DNA of 64,000 bases from Amaurobius ferox (GCA_951213105.1 OX578147.1:123721642-123785641), one strand, 5' to 3'. Shown: positions 23,171-36,039, counted from the first letter of the stretch. Notes: a model not told the origin generated them from the letters alone. Numbers and translations are program-made.

Positions 23171-23535
23171 ATGGGAAGAGAAATGTATATTTGCGAGTCA
23201 GTAACTTCTGGAAAATGGATTATCTTGACATCAGAGTTCGCCAAAATACGTAATTATGCTTATGGTATGCATCAAAATAAATATTTACTCATTGTAATTT
23301 TACCTGTGCATACATAATATTTGCAGCAATAAAATGAGCTTTTTTTTTTCAAGTTTTCCTACTTCCTTATATTTTAACTACTGTACATTTAATTTTCTTA
23401 ATTTTCATCTTATTGTATGCTATTTCTTTATTAAAAGCTTGCTTTAAAATTTGCACTGATATGTTAACAAGAAAGATCAATCATGCATAAAGCATTGATT
23501 ATGAAACACTTTCCAACTGGAATGCAATTTTATTT
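23171..23535 (+). repeat. Right copy of the ~360-bp direct duplication
   Basis: Near-identical to 21169-21528. After 23535 the sequence continues as repeat family A copy 2, which shows that the LINE inserted within that copy at a GCAATTTTATTT/AAACATC target. Confidence 0.85.
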
Positions 23536-24862
23536 AAACATCTTTAAAATGCGATATATTCAGAGGTAATATTTTAAAAATTATCACAATACTACATTAA
23601 TTTATTATATTTGAAAACTTAAAACTTCATTAAATATAATGAACTTTATTCAAATGACGCTATTGAAATATAAATTGCCTGGCTCTCTGTTGTTGAGATT
23701 CAGACTGTCCGACTTGCAAGAAAGGTGTAAGGTAACTGTTTGGTCTGCCGGGAAGAGCCACCCAATTTAGATCGGAACCCATTGGGGAAGGCATCCACAG
23801 GGCCCATATCCTCCTTCCCCTACCACCAACTTCTCGGAAGGACTTATGGACCCACATGTTTAATGTGATCGTACTCTGTGTGAAGACTGTGGCAGTTTTG
23901 GCAGCGAAGGGAATTGAGCCTGGCTGTCTGTGTAAAAGCTGTAAATATTTCATTCATACACTTTTATTCCATTCCTTTCATTCATTACAATACTACAATA
24001 ATTTATTTTATTTAAAAACTTAAAACCATGGAGGTAAATGTAATTTAACTCTATGCTTAAAATTTCATCGTAAAAGTTTGCGATAAAATCGTCTGTTCTC
24101 TATGTAAAATCAATGAATGTTTCATTAATATCAGATGTCAGACTCAAAGAGCTAAATAATTTTGTGTTAAAGAAATTTGGCAATTCTTATACAACTCATC
24201 TTGCATCTTTATGTATTTACATTTTCTAGAAGTGAAAATTAGGCTTCGCTGTAGAAATAATCAAAGTTTGATGATCATTTAAACTCAAATATATTGTAAT
24301 TGCGTTGTTTCAGAATGTAGATGTACAGAAATAAAGTGGTTTTAGGACGGATATAGCACTAAATATAAATTAAAAGAACTTTAAAAATCACAATTTTGAC
24401 ACAAGATGGATGCCATATTTTATTTTGAAGTGTGTAACGTGATCTCTTTATATAAAGGGTGTAATTATTATATTAATTTTTATTTAAAAAACTACTGAAT
24501 ATATTTTGCTGAAATTTTTTTTATATTTTTTATGGGATAATTTGAATATTTCCTAAAACTTTTGAAACAATTTGTGAATTTTAAATTCACTTAAAAAATA
24601 TTTGAAGAATTAGGTCCCATAGGGTTCAATGTATTTCATTTTTTCAACTCGGGTTCAGTCTAAAATGAATTGGGTGATATTATTAATTTATATTCCCATA
24701 GGTCCCACAGACCGTCAGAAAAACATACTAAAATTTCATTTTGACAAAGTCATTTTTACGGCAGTTATCGTGCTAACGGACAGACAGACAGACAGGACGA
24801 ACAAAGTCATAAACACTTCAATGTAGAAGTAACACTTTCAACTATGTTGTAAAGTGTTAATA
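23465..24862 (-). repeat. Interspersed repeat family A, copy 2
   Basis: Reverse-complement copy of the family at 14406. It runs from AACAAGAAAGATCAATCATG to the terminal ACTATGTTGTAAAGTGTT. It is interrupted by the SINE at 23686-23938, and its left end was duplicated by the LINE insertion. A GACAGACAGACAGACAGG microsatellite-like run lies near 24779. Confidence 0.85.
23686..23938 (-). mobile_element. tRNA-derived SINE (family 1), inserted in family A copy 2
   Basis: Shares CAGACTGTCCGACTTGCA, AACTGTTTGGTCTG, CCACCCAATTTAGATC and GGACCCACATGTTTAA with the full copy at 35756. The flanking words GGCTCTCTG (left) and GGCTGTCTG (right) look like an imperfect target-site duplication, because uninterrupted family A copies carry this word once. 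The tRNA-like head is partly degraded. Confidence 0.8.
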
Positions 24863-25084
24863 AAAATCTTCAATATGTGGTTATGCAATGCAACTGATCT
24901 TTTTTAGCTCGCACTTCTGTGATAATTTATTTTGTTAATGAAAATAATCCATATGAAATCTTGTCCATCAATAAAATTTGTTTGTACTATTTTTTCAAAT
25001 AGTATAAATGTATTTTATTGGTAAATATAATAATAAAGCATCGACTATTAGATAAATTTAATAAATATGAAATATATCTCTATT

Positions 25085-25815
25085 TGTGGATAAAAATCTA
25101 CAACAGTAACACTGTGGCTCTACAGCTCTTAAAGGGCTCTGGCCTCCCGCACAAAAGCACTCGATTCCAATCTCTTTTCATCTTTCTGTAACCTCTTACT
25201 CCAAGTCTTTGTAGATCTTCATCCACATCGTCCAACCTCTTTTTTCATGGTCTTCCTGCTCTTTTCTTACCTTTAAGCAAGCTTACCATTAAATAGTTTC
25301 TTTACACATACATTGGTATCTATTCCCTCCGCATGCTGCAGCCATCTGTGATTCTCGCAGTTGTAGTCATAGTTAAAATGTTAGGTTGTTCAAATAACTC
25401 TTCTAGTTTTACATTTGTTCTAATATGCCATATATTATTCTAAGTGATATGGCCAAAGATTTCCTTCAAAATCTTATGTTCCAAAATTAAAATGGAATTT
25501 ATATCAGCCAGAGTCAATGTCCATGTACCTTAGGTAACTATTGTTCTAATAGTGGTTTTATGTATTCTTAATTTTAAGTTTTTAGAGACCACAGAATATT
25601 TCTAGTCTCAACAATGAGAAATAATATATATATCCTGCAACAATGCATACGTTAAACTCTCTTTCTGGCTGCTCATCTTGCTGCTCATACCCTAGGGTGA
25701 GTCAGGTGGTCTAGGTCTTCCACACCTTAAACTCTATCCAGTTTGAATTTTCTTCCATCGAAATAGATCCTAAATAGCAGAACTGCTGAACTATTTCAAA
25801 ATCCTACTAATTTAT
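25085..25815 (-). pseudogene. Decayed RTE-like reverse transcriptase fragment
   Basis: On the - strand one frame reads KRLDDVDEDLQRLGVRGYRK then MKRDWNRVLLCGRP, the C-terminal signature seen in the intact LINE at 21540 (RWLDCVEKDFKILKV). Further upstream the frame is broken by stops, and remnants such as the strand before YLG are only barely readable. It is an old relic of the same general type of LINE. Bases 24863-25084 and 25816-26761 are AT-rich intron with nothing else recognised. Confidence 0.75.
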
Positions 25816-26761
25816 CTTGATTATTTCCTCATCTTTGAATCTACGTAATTTGGAGATAAAATTCTCCATTAGTAAAATACCATCAAACAAAAATTTAAGG
25901 ATGTTAAACAGTTTCAGATACAAAATAAGCATTTTTCGAAATAAGAGAAACAGAGCAGTCACTCCATAAAAACAAAAAAACATTTGTCAACATATGTTTT
26001 AATGTTTTGTTTTTTAAATATAAAAAAGTGATTTATACTATTATCCATTATTATTTTTTTAATTACTCCCCACTTTATGAAAATACTCCTCAAATTTTAG
26101 GAAAAGAATAAAACTGCTCCTCAAAAAATTCTTTGTGGCAATCTCTGCTTGGCATGCCCAGCTAGTAATTTAGAGAAAAAGAAACTCTACATTCTGGTAA
26201 TATAACCTTAGAGTTTTTATTTGATTCACACAAAATTTAGTATGCTATGATAACTTGATATGAGTAGCTAAAAAAAGGAAGTTAAATTTTGAGTAGTACA
26301 CCTGCTCGATGCTTAAATTCTACATGCACATTTTGAAATATCATAATTTTTATCTGATTTGCAGCAAATTTTGTAAATTGTGTGCTTAGATGATCCCGTG
26401 ACTACATTTTACAAAACTGCATGCTCAGTTGTTAAAATCTAAATTCTTATCAAATTTAGATCAAAATTGGCATGCTCCAAAATACAGAAATTGTAGTCAA
26501 TGTGGTGGACTTCAAAATGCAAGGAAAGTCCATAATACTGTACCATTAACCCATTTGTTCTAGAACTCCATCAAAATTTAGAGAATTTTAATGGTTTTGT
26601 GTTGTTCTTTTTTGCCAGTTTTAAAATACTGTGATACTTTCATTACTATACTGAAGCTACTTTTATATAAACATTTTTTATAATTATGTATTTAAAAATA
26701 ATAATTCTAGTAATATTTATATTATTTTGATACTTTTTAATTCCCATTTTTCTTTTTCTAG

Positions 26762-26807
26762 GAACACAGTAAAATGCGCCTCACACCTAAAGGAAGAAAA
26801 GGTGATG
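26762..26807 (+). CDS. ANLN: Anillin short exon, C2-like domain basic linker
   Basis: Acceptor CTTTTTCTAG, then 15 codons plus 1 nt reading EHSKMRLTPKGRKGD, a basic linker before the ASPGG motif of the next exon; human anillin has a comparable TPK-containing linker. Two donors are in phase: GATG|GTAAAA (exon ends 26807) and CCTG|GTAAAG (exon ends 26825). They differ by exactly 18 nt (GKILMP), so both give an open protein. I chose the first because it is nearer the acceptor; both are only moderate donor matches. Confidence 0.75.
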
Positions 26808-28479
26808 GTAAAATTTTAATGCCTGGTAAAGGAAATCAAATATATTTTTATAATATCTTGTATAAAGTTATAGTAAAATGATCTTTGAACCTGTAATACT
26901 TTTGACACAGAATTTGAATATATGATATGAAGCAAACATAACCGCTTTTGCAGTACACATTTACCAAAACCTGTTTGTGACACTCTATAGGTCATACTTT
27001 TAATTATAGAAGTACTAAACTTTTCACAATGATAAAGCAGCCTATGTATAGGTCTGCAGTGTTAAAATTTTGAAGAAACTTTTAAATTTTCATAGTATCC
27101 CTTATTAATAGGGGAGACTTAATTATGTTTACAGTTTATTAAAAAAAAGAACTTAAAATCTGCAACTGTGCAATTTTAGTTTTTATTCATTTATTTTCTA
27201 GACCCATGGTTTTCAACCTTTTTGAGTCCATAACATCTTTAACCAACTACATTCTGTGGTTCCCCTCTGGGTGTAATGGCCATCACAAAAGTATTGGAAA
27301 TTGAAAATATTCTTATATTTTGTAACAAAAAGTAATAATTACATCCTCTTAAAATGCACCTGGCTATCATTCAAGGTACCTGAAGGTGCCTCTGTTGAAA
27401 ACCATTGTTCTACGCAATAAAATGCCTCAAATTATCTTCTCTTCCTCCTTTTTAATTTGCAGCTAGTTTTATTATACTTTATGTGATATTGAATTATAAT
27501 ATATATTCTGCAGTGACATACAAAAGGGGGTGGGGGTCTCAACCAACTTAAGTTCTGGCTGGTATCACAGTTTGAAAGTTCAGCATCCTCCTCTTTGTTT
27601 ATGTTTACTGTGTAAAGATCTTTTTCTTATGTTATGCAGAAGGTATTTTCAGTGGTGCAGTGAGTTGTATTGTGAATAAAAAGCATACATGTTTTAGGAT
27701 GTAAATTATTAATCTCATTTGTCCATTCTCCCCCCCCCCCCTCCTCCAATCTGAGTATAACATTTGCAAATACTAAATATATTATTAAATAAAAGCTAGC
27801 AATCTCTTTAATTGTTATTTTTCATATTTTCTGTTGCAAAATCGCTTCAGTACATTTGTTTTTAAAATTTCGCAAAAATAGTGTAAAGTAGTTTGTTTTG
27901 TGTTAATTTATTTTCCTTTTGAATAACTCTTGTTGCATAAAAACTTCTCATCATTACTATCGCCTTCTGCCTTGAAAGAAAACTTGTAGGCGATGGTACA
28001 CCAACTCAATTGTTATGGAATATGATATGGGCAATACATTTTTGTCATTCTGTTCCCTTTTCTAGAGTAATTGGCATGACCTTTTCTTTTTACTTCTACA
28101 TCCATTCGTGTATATGTCAAGATTTTTTTCTTTTTTATATCTCATTTTAAGACCCATAAAGGGAACTAGGATTTTTAGTTTGTCATGATAAAGCCCCTTT
28201 AGCCCCTATCAATTTAAATGCAATATATAGTGCCTGAAACATTGCAAGGCATCTTGCCATAAGCAGAGCTTAGGTGTGCTTAGTACCCTTAAACTCCGCC
28301 TATGGTAAGATTTTATCATGTTTCTGTATAGTGTTTATAGATAGAAGTTTGCTTACTGACTAGAGTCATTTGGGCATCTGATAATTGCTTTATGCCACAT
28401 ACGTAATATTAGCTTTGTAAAATTTCATAATCTGAAATGCTTAGAAGTTTTTAATTTTGGCATCTTAAAAGGGGCATGA

Positions 28480-29040
28480 TCCAGAGTTGGTAATTGCCTA
28501 ATCAAAATGTAAAATGAAGTAATGCAATTAAATATAATGAACAAAATATTAGTGACAGTTATTATGCCTAATTGTAACTGTATTCAATTTCAATTACAAG
28601 TCATATAACTGTTTAATATGTAAATATTTAGTAATTGCTCTCGCATTTCCTTAGATTTCATGACCTTACAACTTCATTATTTTCATGATATGTGCTATTC
28701 AATCTTCACCCACACATTCCTGCTGCTAAAATTTTTTCAACAGATGCATAATATTTTATGCACTGGTTTATGATTTTCTATGTTCCTGAGCATTCAAATA
28801 TGTTTACAATAAACTTAAGTAAAAAAAAAAAACTTTAAATAACTTAAAAGTTTTAGCATTTGATTTACTATAATTACAATTAACAATTACAGAATTGTAA
28901 TTGTTAATATTCTTTGCAATTACCCCATTCAATCATTTGCAACAATAATGATTAAGAAATTTAATTGTTCATTTCATTAACAATTACATTTTTATGTTAA
29001 TTATTAATTAAATTTTGCCCAACTGGTATGAACACTGCTT
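28480..29040 (-). repeat. AT-rich interspersed repeat, inverted relative to 43058
   Basis: Dense AATTACAATTAACAATTACA words forming local palindromes end at TTAAATTTTGCCCAACTGG. The complement of that end (GTTGGGCAAAATTTAATTGA) starts a similar AATT-rich block at 43065. Boundaries are approximate. The rest of intron 26808-29904 is AT-rich; bases 29290-29700 show phrases (CTCGAGAACA; CAGGTTC) also seen in the unclassified element near 59600-60400. Confidence 0.5.
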
Positions 29041-29904
29041 TGGACTTTCATTTAGATTTTCACATTCTCCATAAATCTGGGAAAATGAAATGTTGCAAAT
29101 TAAAATATCTAATGTGTACAGCAATTCACGTTCCCTACACTCAAATTCATTTTTTTTTTTCATAATCTGCTGAGTTTAATTGCACAAACTAGCATAGATA
29201 TGTATTGGAAAATATATCCATATGCAGATTTATTACATTTCTTTCATTTGGCAACTGTGCATTTTAAAATGCCAGCAACTCTTCAAAATTAAAAAAAATA
29301 TTAAATATCTCGAGAACAATTCATCCTAGAGTAATGAGGTTGATCTTGTTTTAACATTAAAAATTATGCACAAAACAAGTATTTAATTTATATATTTAGG
29401 CTCATTTAGTCTTTTGTTTTTTTCAGATTTTGACAATTTTTTATGGCCATTTCACAAAAAAGGCAGGTTCTATCTTTCTGAATCGTACAAAATTGAATCA
29501 GCACCAGAGTAACCCATAAGTGACGTAACTACCAAATTGTATGAAATTTCGTTAAATAACTTTTCAACTGGAGTGAATATGGAGCTAAAATCATGCTAAA
29601 TGTCATGCTAAAATAGCATTTTCGTATTCTAGAGGTCCTGAAACATGTAGATCTGTCGAAAACTTAAGTTCCAATTTTCAATACATGGTAATGCATTCTC
29701 TATGCATTACCATACATTGTAGAAAAAGTAAAATGAGTAAAAGCAGGTTTTCATTAACACTGTACCAAATAAAAGTTCATAATTTGCTGATTAAATATGG
29801 ACTCTAATTAACTACAGGCTCATTATAAGTGGATTTTACTGTATTTATATTGTATTAAAATATGTTATACCTGTAATATATATGTTATTTAAATTTTTTT
29901 TTAG

Positions 29905-30017
29905 CTATAAGCAGTCCAGGTGGACCCAATGCTGTAAGATCACCAAGTTTTGGTGTTGTTGGTTATACTCGCTTTATTTTACAAAACTGCAATAAGAAGA
30001 TGTTCACTCTTGATAAA
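29905..30017 (+). CDS. ANLN: Anillin exon, C2-like domain end
   Basis: 113 nt between acceptor ATTTTTTTTTAG and donor TAAA|GTGAGT; entry phase 1, exit phase 0. The translation AISSPGGPNAVRSPSFGVVG and YTRFILQNCNKKMFTLDK aligns with MASPGGLSAVRTSNFALVG and the KFVLDK strand of human anillin. No lesion is seen. Confidence 0.93.
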
Positions 30018-31152
30018 GTGAGTACATTTTTTTTTATTTCAAAATTGTGTTTCAGATTGTTTCTATTTTATAATGTCCTCCAAAATAGATTTTATTTTTC
30101 TTGATTTTAATCTGTTATAGTAAAACCTGGTTAAATATAGGCTATGCCAAGCATTCACCAAATGTGAATAAATCAGGAAATTGGCAACAAAAAATCAATT
30201 TTGACAAAAATATTTGGAAAACAATAATTTAGTCACGATTGCAAAACCTAACCAGTGATCCATTTTGTTCAATTTAAAAGTTTGGCTAATGGCCATTTGT
30301 GGATTCACCCCCTCATATTGCTCAATTTGTTTTTAAGAACTTGATTTAAAATATGCTTAAAATTATAAAACAATTCAAATATTAAAATGTAAATTCCATG
30401 CTGTAGAAGCATGAAGTCCTTTAATTAAAATTTTACATAATAAAAATAAATAATTATATGTGCTGCATTGATTTAGTTTCAATGTAAATTAAGTAGTTTT
30501 TTTGATTAGTTAAGTAGTTTTATTGATTTAATAGTTATATTGATTAAATATACAGGAGCTCTGTAATATTTTAGAAATTTGACTAGTGCAACTATGGTCA
30601 TAGTAATAGTCTAATAGAGTAATAGTAATAGTCTTGAAATTCTTAGCACATACCCTGATTGCATGACCATCTTTGTATATTGATCACCTGAATAAAGCAA
30701 CTACTGTTTTCCATATTTAATTAATGATCAAAATTTCCTAAAAAGTGACCAGCTGTGCATTGTGTAATATGAATACAAGGAAATACAACTTGTTAAAGTC
30801 ATCAGTTTTTTTACATTTAAGGTCAAGAATACTTTAAAGTGGTGCAGAGATCAGAAAGTTGGTGCCAAGTCTCCAAATAGAATTGTTTTTATAAAAAAAA
30901 TTGACATTGGCTCCTTGAGTCAAAATGATTTTGCTTGAATAATGCCTTGTAAAATAAGACTCCAATTATTTATCCTTGTAGGACTTTCAAATGGCTACAA
31001 ATTAGCTTATTGTTCATAGTTACCTAAAATATCAAAATTAGAACTACCATTTTAAAATAATTCAAAATATTAAAATAATAAAATTATATTGAAAACTAAG
31101 AATCCAATCAAAAATTCAATTAAATACGTTTATTAATTACGTTAATTACGTT

Positions 31153-31196
31153 AAGTGAGTAATTTGTAGCCTTCAAGGGCTACAAATTACTCACTT
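31153..31196. repeat. Perfect 19-bp hairpin with 6-nt loop
   Basis: AAGTGAGTAATTTGTAGCC and its exact complement are separated by TTCAAG. The rest of the intron 30018-32459 is AT-rich, with an interrupted (TA)n tract at 31890-31935 and no recognised gene. Confidence 0.8.
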
Positions 31197-32459
31197 TGTT
31201 CATTGTTAACACTTTTAGTTTTTGAGATATATGCATTACAAACTTTAAAACTTGAAATTTTTATTTTTCTTCAACTTACTAAGATGGTTGCTAATGTTGT
31301 ATAATAAAATATGATAAAAAAAGCTTTTAAGTTACATAGTTTTAGTAAAATGCACTAAAAAGTAAAAAATAAATTTTAGCTATCACTCTATTGTTCCTTA
31401 AAATTCTGTTAATGTCCAAATACAATTCCTTTATGGGTGCCCTATGCTTTTATTTATAGTCACATATGACCTAGAATGTTGTGACAGTGAAGAATTATTT
31501 TCCACTTTCTAGTGCATTTAACTAAAACCATGTCACTTAAAAAAATTTTTTGATCATATTTTATTGTATACCTTTTAGTTTTTTGCAATTTTGCAATCAA
31601 TTTTTTCATCCGATATCTAATCAAAATTTTAAAAAATCTTTCATTGAATTCATCATGACTGATGGTTGCTTGTCTGTTTCAACTTTTCAAATTGCATTTT
31701 TAGCATACTTCTCTACATTCTAAAGATCTGAAATGTAATGCACAACTTGTCCAGTGCAACATTTTAATCTATTAAAATTTGGCAGATCCTCGAAAAATAG
31801 AATCGTCATTTTCTGTGAAATGATCCACAAAAATTTTTTGCTCCTATTGTTATAAGATAATTAAAAGAGAGTCCAAAATTCGGCTTCACTATATATATAT
31901 TTACATATTACATTTATATATATATATATATAAGTAAAAATTTTTAATACTATTTTACAACAATAAAATTTTTATGGGTCATTCTTGGCATGATTCCACG
32001 GAAGGAGGGAATCAACTCAAATTTAAAGAAATTGTAATGCAATTATATACTGTCATTGCAAATAAGTATGTGTGTAAAATTTCAAAGAAATTGACTCAGT
32101 AGAAGTCGGTCAAAAATTGATTTTAAGATTTGACCCAAACAAACAGAGAAATAAGTAGTTTAAAATGTTAAATTTATTTTTGTATTTATAAGTAGTACTC
32201 TTATTTCCAGCAAGACAAGTATGAATTGTTTATAGTTCTATTTATTTGGTTTGGAGTTATAAACACCTAAAGTGTTTACATTTTTAAGAGTATTTCATTT
32301 CAAGTTTTTGATTATGATGCCTATATTGCAATAGCTACCATCTTTTAATAAGAAAATCTGAAAAAGTAAAGGATTAATATATGTGAAATTGGTGTAGAAC
32401 TTCTCATTTTATATTTTATGTTTTGTCTAGTAGTAATTTATTTTATGCATTTCAATAAG

Positions 32460-32544
32460 GTGCCATTTACCTCTCCTCTTGATGGGGTCTTGAGAATCAA
32501 GCTTCAACTTCATGCTGAACAAAGTTATAGAGAAAGGCTTTTTG
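32460..32544 (+). CDS. ANLN: Anillin exon linking C2-like and PH domains
   Basis: 85 nt, starting after an unusual acceptor (TTTCAATAAG) and ending at a strong donor (TTTG|GTAAGT). The translation VPFTSPLDGVLRIKLQLHAE and QSYRERLFG matches VPFLSSLEGHIYLKIKCQV and SVEERGFLT of human anillin. It ends in phase 1, but the next PH exon at 38924 needs phase 0. The run of five T at 32539-32543 is two short of what would give RLFL then TMFED, matching the usual ERGFLTMFED. The simplest reading is a 2-nt deletion or base-calling error here; the alternative is the longer acceptor at 38856. Confidence 0.85.
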
Positions 32545-32839
32545 GTAAGTTTATATTCATTAAATATGTTGTGTATTATAGATTTGAATGGGGCTCAGAC
32601 CTTAGCCCATGCTTATCTTAGCCCTCAGACCTTAGCCTATCCTGGCTGGGTCGAGATGGGCTAAGTTTTTGATATCACTTTAGAAAAGTTGTAATTCAAA
32701 ATTAATTGTTAAAATTTATATATTCATCTATCTACCTATATATATATAATCTTAAATACTTGTATTTCATATATGATTTATAACACTTAAAATTTTAATC
32801 TAAGGGTGTAGCTATACGGAGCAGACAAAGAAAAAAAAC

Positions 32840-32915
32840 AATCAGACTATTATATATATATATATATATATTATAGTCTGATTGTATATATATATATATA
32901 TATATATAAAATTGA
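32840..32915. repeat. (AT)n palindrome flanked by inverted AATCAGACTA
   Basis: AATCAGACTATTATA(TA)n followed by TATAGTCTGATTG and another TA run, so the whole block is a long hairpin. Smaller (AT)n tracts lie at 32744 and 33235. The rest of 32545-33943 is AT-rich with no gene; two blocks near 33300-33430 and 33510-33660 are diverged tandem copies (GTTTAAA.ATTAT, TATTTTCAATTTATTA). Confidence 0.8.
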
Positions 32916-33943
32916 AAATCTGTGTGTTTGTATGTTTGTCTCATCACCACAGGAGAGCGACTGAACTGAATTCAATGAAATTTTATGGGTAGCCTTGAAA
33001 TAGTTTCACTTAAAAATTTAATGCATGTTTTGAATTTCTAAGACCTGGGGTTGTCTAGATATTAATTAAAAACGAGCAATTAAACCTTCCTAGAGATAGC
33101 ATTATGCAGATGATATATTTTCCGTCAATTTATTTGAAAAAAAATTATATCATGTCGCTTAGAAAATGGTTTAAACCCAATGTGTGTATGTGGCAAAAGA
33201 CTTTTATTAAATCTTTTCCAATTTAAATAATAAAGATATATATATATAAAATAAATTTCACCGATATTTCGTTTTTGACTGGATATCAATTATGGTCTTC
33301 AGGTTTAAACATTATTATTGATTCGGGGATCATTGATATTTTCAATTTATTATGTCATTGTTTTATTTTGGCAAAAATTGTTGAAACTCATATATTGCAC
33401 GTAGTATGGGTAATCTTCCACAAATGCAGGGGTATATCTACTAATCTAAAAGAATATAAGTAGTACAGGTATATTGACATATATTAGCATATATTGGAAC
33501 GAATTAAAACCTTTAGGTTTAAAGATTATAGAATTATTAATATTTTCAATTTATTACGTCTTCTGTTTTATTTCGGAAAATATTTTAGAAACTCATATGT
33601 TGTAATACGTGCAATCTTCTACTAATACACCAGTATGTCTTCTAATATTCACGAATATAAGTAGTATGGGTTCCATACAATTTTAGTGCTTTTATTTTGC
33701 ATATCTTAGTTCAATTTCATATTTTTTGTACATTTGTTTACAACCTGGACCACGATGTTTTATTCTTCACACCTGCCCATGACGATAATTTTGTATAGCG
33801 AGAACAGATATTCTTAAACTTCTTTTTAGGACCATTAAATTAAATATTTTAATAGAATATTTTTATTAACAAAGTCATTTAGTATATTCCATATATAAGG
33901 TAAGCAATTGAAAAAATATTACATGAGGTGAAAGATTGGTGAG

Positions 33944-35350
33944 TACTTTACAACATAGTTGAAAAGTCTTCATTCTGTCTGTCTGTCAGCACAATAATTG
34001 CCGTAAAAATGACTTTATCGAAATGAAATTTTAGTATGTTGTTCAGACTGTCTGTGGGACCTATGGGAATATAAATGAATATCATCCAATTAGTTTTGGA
34101 TTGAATCCAGGTTGAAAAAATGAAATACATTGAACCCTATGGGACCTAATTTTTCAAACATTTTGTAAGCGAATTTAAAATTCGCAAATTGTTTTGAAAG
34201 TTTTAGGAAATATTCAAATTATCCCATAAAATATATAAAAAAATTTTTAGCAAAATATATTCAGTAGTTTTTAAAATAAAAATTAAAATAATAGTTACAC
34301 CCTTTATATGAAGAAATCACATGACCCACTTCAAAATAAAATATGTCATCCATCTTGTGTCAAAATCGTGATTTTTAAAGTTCTTTTTAATTCATATTTA
34401 GTGTTGTATCCATCCTAAAACCGCTTTATTTTTACTTAAATTCTGTGCATCTACATCCTGAAACAATGCAATTATAATATATTTGAGTTTAAATGATCAT
34501 CAAACTTTGATTATTTCTACAACAAAGCCTAATTTTCACTTATGGAGGATGTAAACACCAAAAGATGTAGAATGAGTTGTATAAGAATTGCTGTATTTCT
34601 TTAATGCAGAATTGTTTAGCTCATGGAGTCTGCAATATAACTGATATGAATGAAACATTTATTGATTTCACAAAGAAAAGCAGACGCTTTTTTCGATGAA
34701 GTTTTAAGCATAGAGTTAAATTACTTGTACCTCCATGATTTTAAGTTTTTAAATAAAATAAATTATTATAGTATTGTGATGAATGAAAGGAATGGGAAAA
34801 GTTTATGAATGAAATGCTGCTTTTATACAGAGAGCCAGGCAATTTATATTTCGATGATGTCAGTTGAATAAAGTTCATTTGTTTTCAATGAAGTTTTCAA
34901 ATATAATAAATTATTGTAGTATTATGATAATTTTAAAAATATTATCAAGGAATGTATTGCATTTTAGAGATGTTTAAACCTGGCAATTTATATTTTGATG
35001 CCGTCATTTGTATAAAGTTCATTTTTTTCGATGAAGTTTTATGTTTTCAATTATAATAAATTAATTCAGTATTGTGATAATTTTAATAATTTTAAAAATA
35101 TTACGGAGGAAGTATCACATTTTAGAGATGTTTAAACCAGACAATTTATATTTCAATGCCGTCATTTATATAAAATTCAATTTTTTCAATGAAGTTTTAA
35201 GTTTTCAAATATAATAAATTAATGTAGTATGATAATTTTAAAAATATTACCAGAGAATGTATTTCATTTTAGAGATGTTTAAATAAAATTGCACTGAAGT
35301 TGGAATGTGTTTCATAATCAATGCTTTATGCATAATTGATCTTTCTTGTA
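33944..35350 (+). repeat. Interspersed repeat family A, copy 3, with expanded internal tandem unit
   Basis: Same start (ACTTTACAACATAGTTGAAA) and end as copy 1. In this copy the segment GCCAGGCAATTTATATTTCG to ATTTTAGAGATGTTTAAA is present about three times in tandem (34840-35288, roughly 155 bp each); the other copies have one. Confidence 0.85.
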
Positions 35351-35755
35351 TTGTTATTATACAGTTTCTTATTATGTATTTGTTGTACGGCTTCTCCTTC
35401 CTGAAACATTTAAAATTTTTACAGTTCATGGCAATACTGATAAATATTGGGACTAGTCAATATTTGCTTGCCATTATATGTCGAATATTTAGAGAATTGG
35501 CTGTCAATATGTCCTAAATATAGGAAATATTTCGACTATAACGAATGCCAATATTGGCGTAATATTGCAATGTCAATACCTGTATAGTATTGACCGCCAA
35601 TGCTTCTCAAATATTGGTTTTACATTGGAAATATTTCCAATGAAATGGCAAGGTATGCATTATTTGCCAAAGATTGGTATGCTGCTAGGGGAATTGAGTT
35701 ATTTTTATGGAATTCAAAGGTTGTCAATATTGCGGGTATTATTTCTCTCTTGAAA

Positions 35756-36034
35756 CTGTTGTTGAGACCCAGACCTACCAGAAAGGTGTAAGGTAACTGT
35801 TTGGACGGTCGGGAAGTGCCACCCAATTTAGACCAGAACCCAGTGGGGAAGGCATCCACAGGGACCTTACCCTCCTTCCCCTACCACCAACCTCTCGGAA
35901 GGACTTTCGGACCCACATGTTTAACGTGATCGTACTCCGCGTGAACACGGCGGCAGTTTTGGCAGTGGCTGGAATCGAACCCGGGCCTACCGAGTGCAAC
36001 TCCAGCGCGCTAACCAATGAGCTACCGCACCCTC
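35756..36034 (-). mobile_element. Full-length tRNA-derived SINE (family 1)
   Basis: The best preserved copy of this family. On the - strand it starts with a tRNA-like head: A box TAGCTCATTGG (complement at 36014-36024) and B box GGTTCGATTCC (complement at 35971-35981) at normal tRNA spacing. A body follows that ends in the CGTCCAAACAGTTACC and GGGTCTCAACAA region. RNA polymerase III would transcribe it from this internal promoter. Related copies or fragments: 14838, 23686, 52193, 58341 and 61255. The 35351-35755 stretch to its left is AT-rich with repeated ATATTGG words and no gene. Confidence 0.88.
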
Positions 36035-36039
36035 TCTTT

